Below are positions 61,887 through 64,000 of a stretch of DNA of 64,000 nucleotides, one piece after another; within the stretch, counting starts at the first letter, position 1; each line of letters starts with the position of its first letter. The notes under the pieces are model-generated. The model did no database searches, was not told the origin of the DNA, and was given only the letters and a program-made list of their open reading frames with translations. The position numbers and the translations under genes were made by a program. This DNA is from Hirschia litorea (GTDB lineage Bacteria; Pseudomonadota; Alphaproteobacteria; Caulobacterales; Hyphomonadaceae). The stretch spans positions 19,898-83,897 of the forward strand of contig NZ_JBHTBR010000007.1 of the NCBI RefSeq assembly GCF_042665075.1, given 5' to 3'.

Positions 61887-62709
61887 GCTCGGGGTTCGCT
61901 GTTTCATTGGTCGAAATTGGAGGATGATTTTTGCTATAGAGAGCGGCTTCTGCTTCAGCGTCGAAATTTGCTGCTGGACCATCAAATACGATGCGTCCTT
62001 TCCGTAAGCCAATTATGCGGTCGGCGTATTCGCGTGCAAGGTCAATCTGATGGAGACTACATAGAACAGTCGCATTTTGTTCTTGGGCTGCGGTGCGTAT
62101 AAGGCTTAGTATTTCTCTACTGATTGCCGGATCTAAGCTGGCGACGGGTTCATCGGCTAATATTATTTCAGGGTTTAGTAATAGAGCCCTTGCAATGCCG
62201 ACACGTTGTTGTTGCCCGCCAGAAAGTGCAGAGGCGCGACGTTTTGAATGAACTTCATCAAGCCCAACGCGTGCAATAACTTGGCAGGCGCGCTTACGTA
62301 AATGTGCCGGATACCATCCCAACATAGCGCGCCAAAAGCTGACTTCAGCAACTGCGCCAATTAGTACGTTAGTTGCCACGCTGGCGCGCTCCACCAGATT
62401 AAAGTGTTGGTGGACCATCGCGACTCTTCGGCGAATGCTGCGGAGCGAAGATGGATTAAGTGTTTTGTTGTCGAAAATTAGTTCACCAGATGATAAGTCT
62501 GTCAGACCATTTATCGCCCGGAGCAGAGTAGATTTTCCTGAGCCAGATTGCCCTAAAATGACGCAAAACTCACCTCTATTTATCGTTGCCGTTACACCTT
62601 CAAGGGCAATTGCCCCGTCGGAATATTGCTTACGAATACTGTCAAAGACTAGGTGAGGTATCTCTGTAGGATTGGGCGAATAGGATCGAGATTGCAATGC
62701 TGTTGGCAT
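61879..62709 (-). CDS. phnC: Phosphonate-type ABC transporter ATPase (PhnC)
   Basis: The product is 276 residues. Walker A ILGQSGSGKSTLLRAINGL, Q-loop AMVHQHFNLVERASVATNVL, signature ALSGGQQQRVGIARALLLNP and Walker B ILADEPVASLDP followed by LCSLHQIDLA are all present and intact. The HQHFNL and SLHQIDLA segments are characteristic of PhnC. The start ATG overlaps the phnD stop by one base (TAATG). Confidence 0.92.
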   Translation of the reverse strand: MPTALQSRSYSPNPTEIPHLVFDSIRKQYSDGAIALEGVTATINRGEFCVILGQSGSGKSTLLRAINGLTDLSSGELIFDNKTLNPSSLRSIRRRVAMVHQHFNLVERASVATNVLIGAVAEVSFWRAMLGWYPAHLRKRACQVIARVGLDEVHSKRRASALSGGQQQRVGIARALLLNPEIILADEPVASLDPAISREILSLIRTAAQEQNATVLCSLHQIDLAREYADRIIGLRKGRIVFDGPAANFDAEAEAALYSKNHPPISTNETANPEHV

Positions 62710-63659
62710 TATTTATTAGCCTTGGCGAGAATTGCAGCACGTATATCACCTGTGACGTTGGAAATTACAACAAGTGCAGGCGTTAGTATTTCATCAGTTA
62801 TAACTGTGTCGTAACGGTCAACTTGATTGCCTCCATAACCACGGATCATTTCGGGAGTGACATTCGGAGATTTGTGTACGTTTTTGAACGCTAAGCGCAG
62901 TTTTGCCTTTACCTCTTCGGGCAATTTAGTTGCCATTGTGAGAGGAGGGTTAGGAATAGGGGCAGACTTGCCGATTACGACAACAGCGTTGGCATCAATA
63001 ATTCCTTGGTTAATCGCTTTTTCAAAGCTATCAAACGAAGCGGCGGCGACTTCAACTTGACCTTCAGATAGTGCCTTGAGGCTATTTGCATGGCTGCCAG
63101 TGATACGAATTTTTCCGAGATCTTTCACAGGATCTAAGCCAGCATCAACAATCATAGCGACTGGATATACAAAGCTTGATGTTGAATTGGGGTCACCAAA
63201 TGCAATAGAGTGGCCTTGAATATCGGAAACGGTTAAGATGTTGCTTTCTTTGAGTGCATAAATACCTGAGAAATAACTTGTGCTATTGTCCTTAACATCG
63301 ACTGCTAACAGTTCTGCACAACCACGCTGCTTTGCTGGTAAGTAGGAGGCTGCCCCGAACCAAGCGATCTCTACGACGTCAGAACAAATTGCTTCGATTA
63401 CTGTGGCATAGCTTTGGCCTACTTTTATATCAAAATGAATGCCGGTTGTTTGAGTAATAGCGTCAAAGACAGGTTTGAAATCGGCTCTAGTGCCGTCTTC
63501 TGTGCCCCCATCAGCAGGTATTAACATCACTCGATAAGGATGAGAGATTGAGCCATCTGTAGATAGAGAAGTCTGATTTGTGTTCTTGATAAAGTAGAAG
63601 CTTAAGATTGCTACCAAACTTATAACTAGCAGTTTAGCAATTGTTTGGGGAAGTAGCAT
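62709..63659 (-). CDS. phnD: Phosphonate-type ABC transporter binding protein (PhnD)
   Basis: The product is 316 residues. An N-terminal hydrophobic helix (LLVISLVAILSFYFIKN) anchors or exports it. The PhnD-like binding fold follows: YRVMLIPADGGTEDGTRADF, VIEAICSDVVEIAWFGAASY, HSIAFGDPNSTSSFVYPVAM and HANSLKALSEGQVEVAAASF. The conserved phosphate-contacting Ser/Thr cluster (DPNSTSS) is present. It is the first gene of a phnDCE operon, with AAGGAAAG upstream. Confidence 0.88.
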   Translation of the reverse strand: MLLPQTIAKLLVISLVAILSFYFIKNTNQTSLSTDGSISHPYRVMLIPADGGTEDGTRADFKPVFDAITQTTGIHFDIKVGQSYATVIEAICSDVVEIAWFGAASYLPAKQRGCAELLAVDVKDNSTSYFSGIYALKESNILTVSDIQGHSIAFGDPNSTSSFVYPVAMIVDAGLDPVKDLGKIRITGSHANSLKALSEGQVEVAAASFDSFEKAINQGIIDANAVVVIGKSAPIPNPPLTMATKLPEEVKAKLRLAFKNVHKSPNVTPEMIRGYGGNQVDRYDTVITDEILTPALVVISNVTGDIRAAILAKANK

Positions 63660-63793
63660 TATCTTTCCTTCTTTATAGTGTTTTGAGTTTAGTGTAATTA
63701 TTTTTGAATTTTGGATGAGTAAAATTCAATTTAGCAAAGTTATGTAACATACGTGTGACTAAGTTGGATGAAAGTGAGTGAAAGCGAACTGCC

Positions 63794-64000
63794 GATGGTT
63801 TCAGACAAAAGCTAACCGGTCTCTGAGTAACTGGGGCGGTCGTTTTTTTAGCCAGTGAAAAGCTGTCACCATTCGCTCAATGCGATGTCGCGATTTCGTT
63901 TGAAATTTGGTCTTGAGTAGAGGTGTCGCTCCAGATTGAAGTGGTTGTGAACTGACGATTGAATGGCAATGAATTTTTGCAAACTCTTGGTTTGCCGGAA
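63794..64000 (-). mobile_element. IS6-like element, left part only (continues past window)
   Basis: It begins GATGGTTTCAGACAAAAGCT, a slightly mutated left end, and continues with the C-terminal transposase region nearly identical to copy C from the gccagtgaaaagctgtc segment onward. The rest lies beyond the window, so it is unknown whether this copy is full-length and could supply transposase. Confidence 0.8.

Noticed and set aside
1..64000. CRISPR arrays, tRNA and rRNA genes, phage modules, replication origins
   Set aside because: No regular spaced repeats, cloverleaf patterns, rRNA segments, phage structural genes or origin-like repeat clusters were seen by eye.

Overview
The window comes from a Gram-negative, most likely marine alphaproteobacterium of the Hyphomonadaceae/Caulobacterales type. 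The evidence is five TonB-dependent receptors (several of the large Caulobacter style), two FecI/FecR pairs, a TPR-sulfotransferase, a cupin_8 protein, a Caulobacter LacA/LacC-like periplasmic sugar oxidase, and a base composition in the mid-40s % GC by eye. No lineage marker gene is present, so this is inference. Nearly all of the window is accessory: scavenging of sugars and polysaccharides on the left and centre, and organophosphorus acquisition on the right.

Layout. 1-2083: tail of a carbohydrate cluster (cupin_8, a CBM-like protein, a ThuA lipoprotein). 2293-3564: an IS3-family element next to the last 44 codons of an acyltransferase-3 gene. 4183-9795: FecI-FecR-TonB receptor plus a translationally coupled secreted beta-propeller. 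9946-13360: membrane-anchored winged-helix sensor, divergent from an S1 sulfatase. 13812-20486: second FecI-FecR-TonB receptor followed by a sodium:solute symporter. 20596-26109 (minus): sugar-acid operon of aldolase-like protein, enolase-superfamily dehydratase, SMP-30 lactonase, SDR dehydrogenase and symporter. 26442-33610: lipoprotein GH2 glycosidase and a 1298-residue TonB receptor. 33779-35763: IclR regulator and a DgoK-like protein. 35950-40253: TPR-sulfotransferase, divergent from a TonB receptor. 40.4-41.7 kb: AT-rich insert with a ClpP-like protein. 42458-51064: cytochrome c/sorbosone dehydrogenase fusion, second winged-helix sensor, BNR_4 propeller, LacC-like and LacA-like subunits, and a tandem DUF1080 lipoprotein. 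52685-63659: RpiR regulator, HAD phosphatase, TonB receptor, PhoD phosphatase, PHP phosphoesterase, 2OG-Fe(II) oxygenase and a PhnD-PhnC-PhnE transporter.

How the genes fit together (inference). TonB receptors import oligosaccharides. The sulfatase, GH2 and BNR_4 proteins trim them in the periplasm. The LacAC-like oxidase with DUF1080 may cleave glycosides through 3-keto intermediates. The symporters and the dehydrogenase, lactonase, dehydratase and aldolase route would finish the monosaccharides. The right-hand module looks like a separate phosphate-ester or phosphonate system.

The most distinctive structural signal is a family of IS6-like relics at almost every module boundary (3.97, 13.6, 20.5, 35.9, 40.5, 41.7-42.2, 43.9-44.6, 51.1-51.6, 52.0-52.6 and 63.8 kb). 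Three of them share the same out-of-frame internal deletion of the transposase, so they look like a non-autonomous lineage. One copy contains an assembly gap of 10 N flanked by a near-identical 110-bp duplication. No tRNA, rRNA or CRISPR array was seen.
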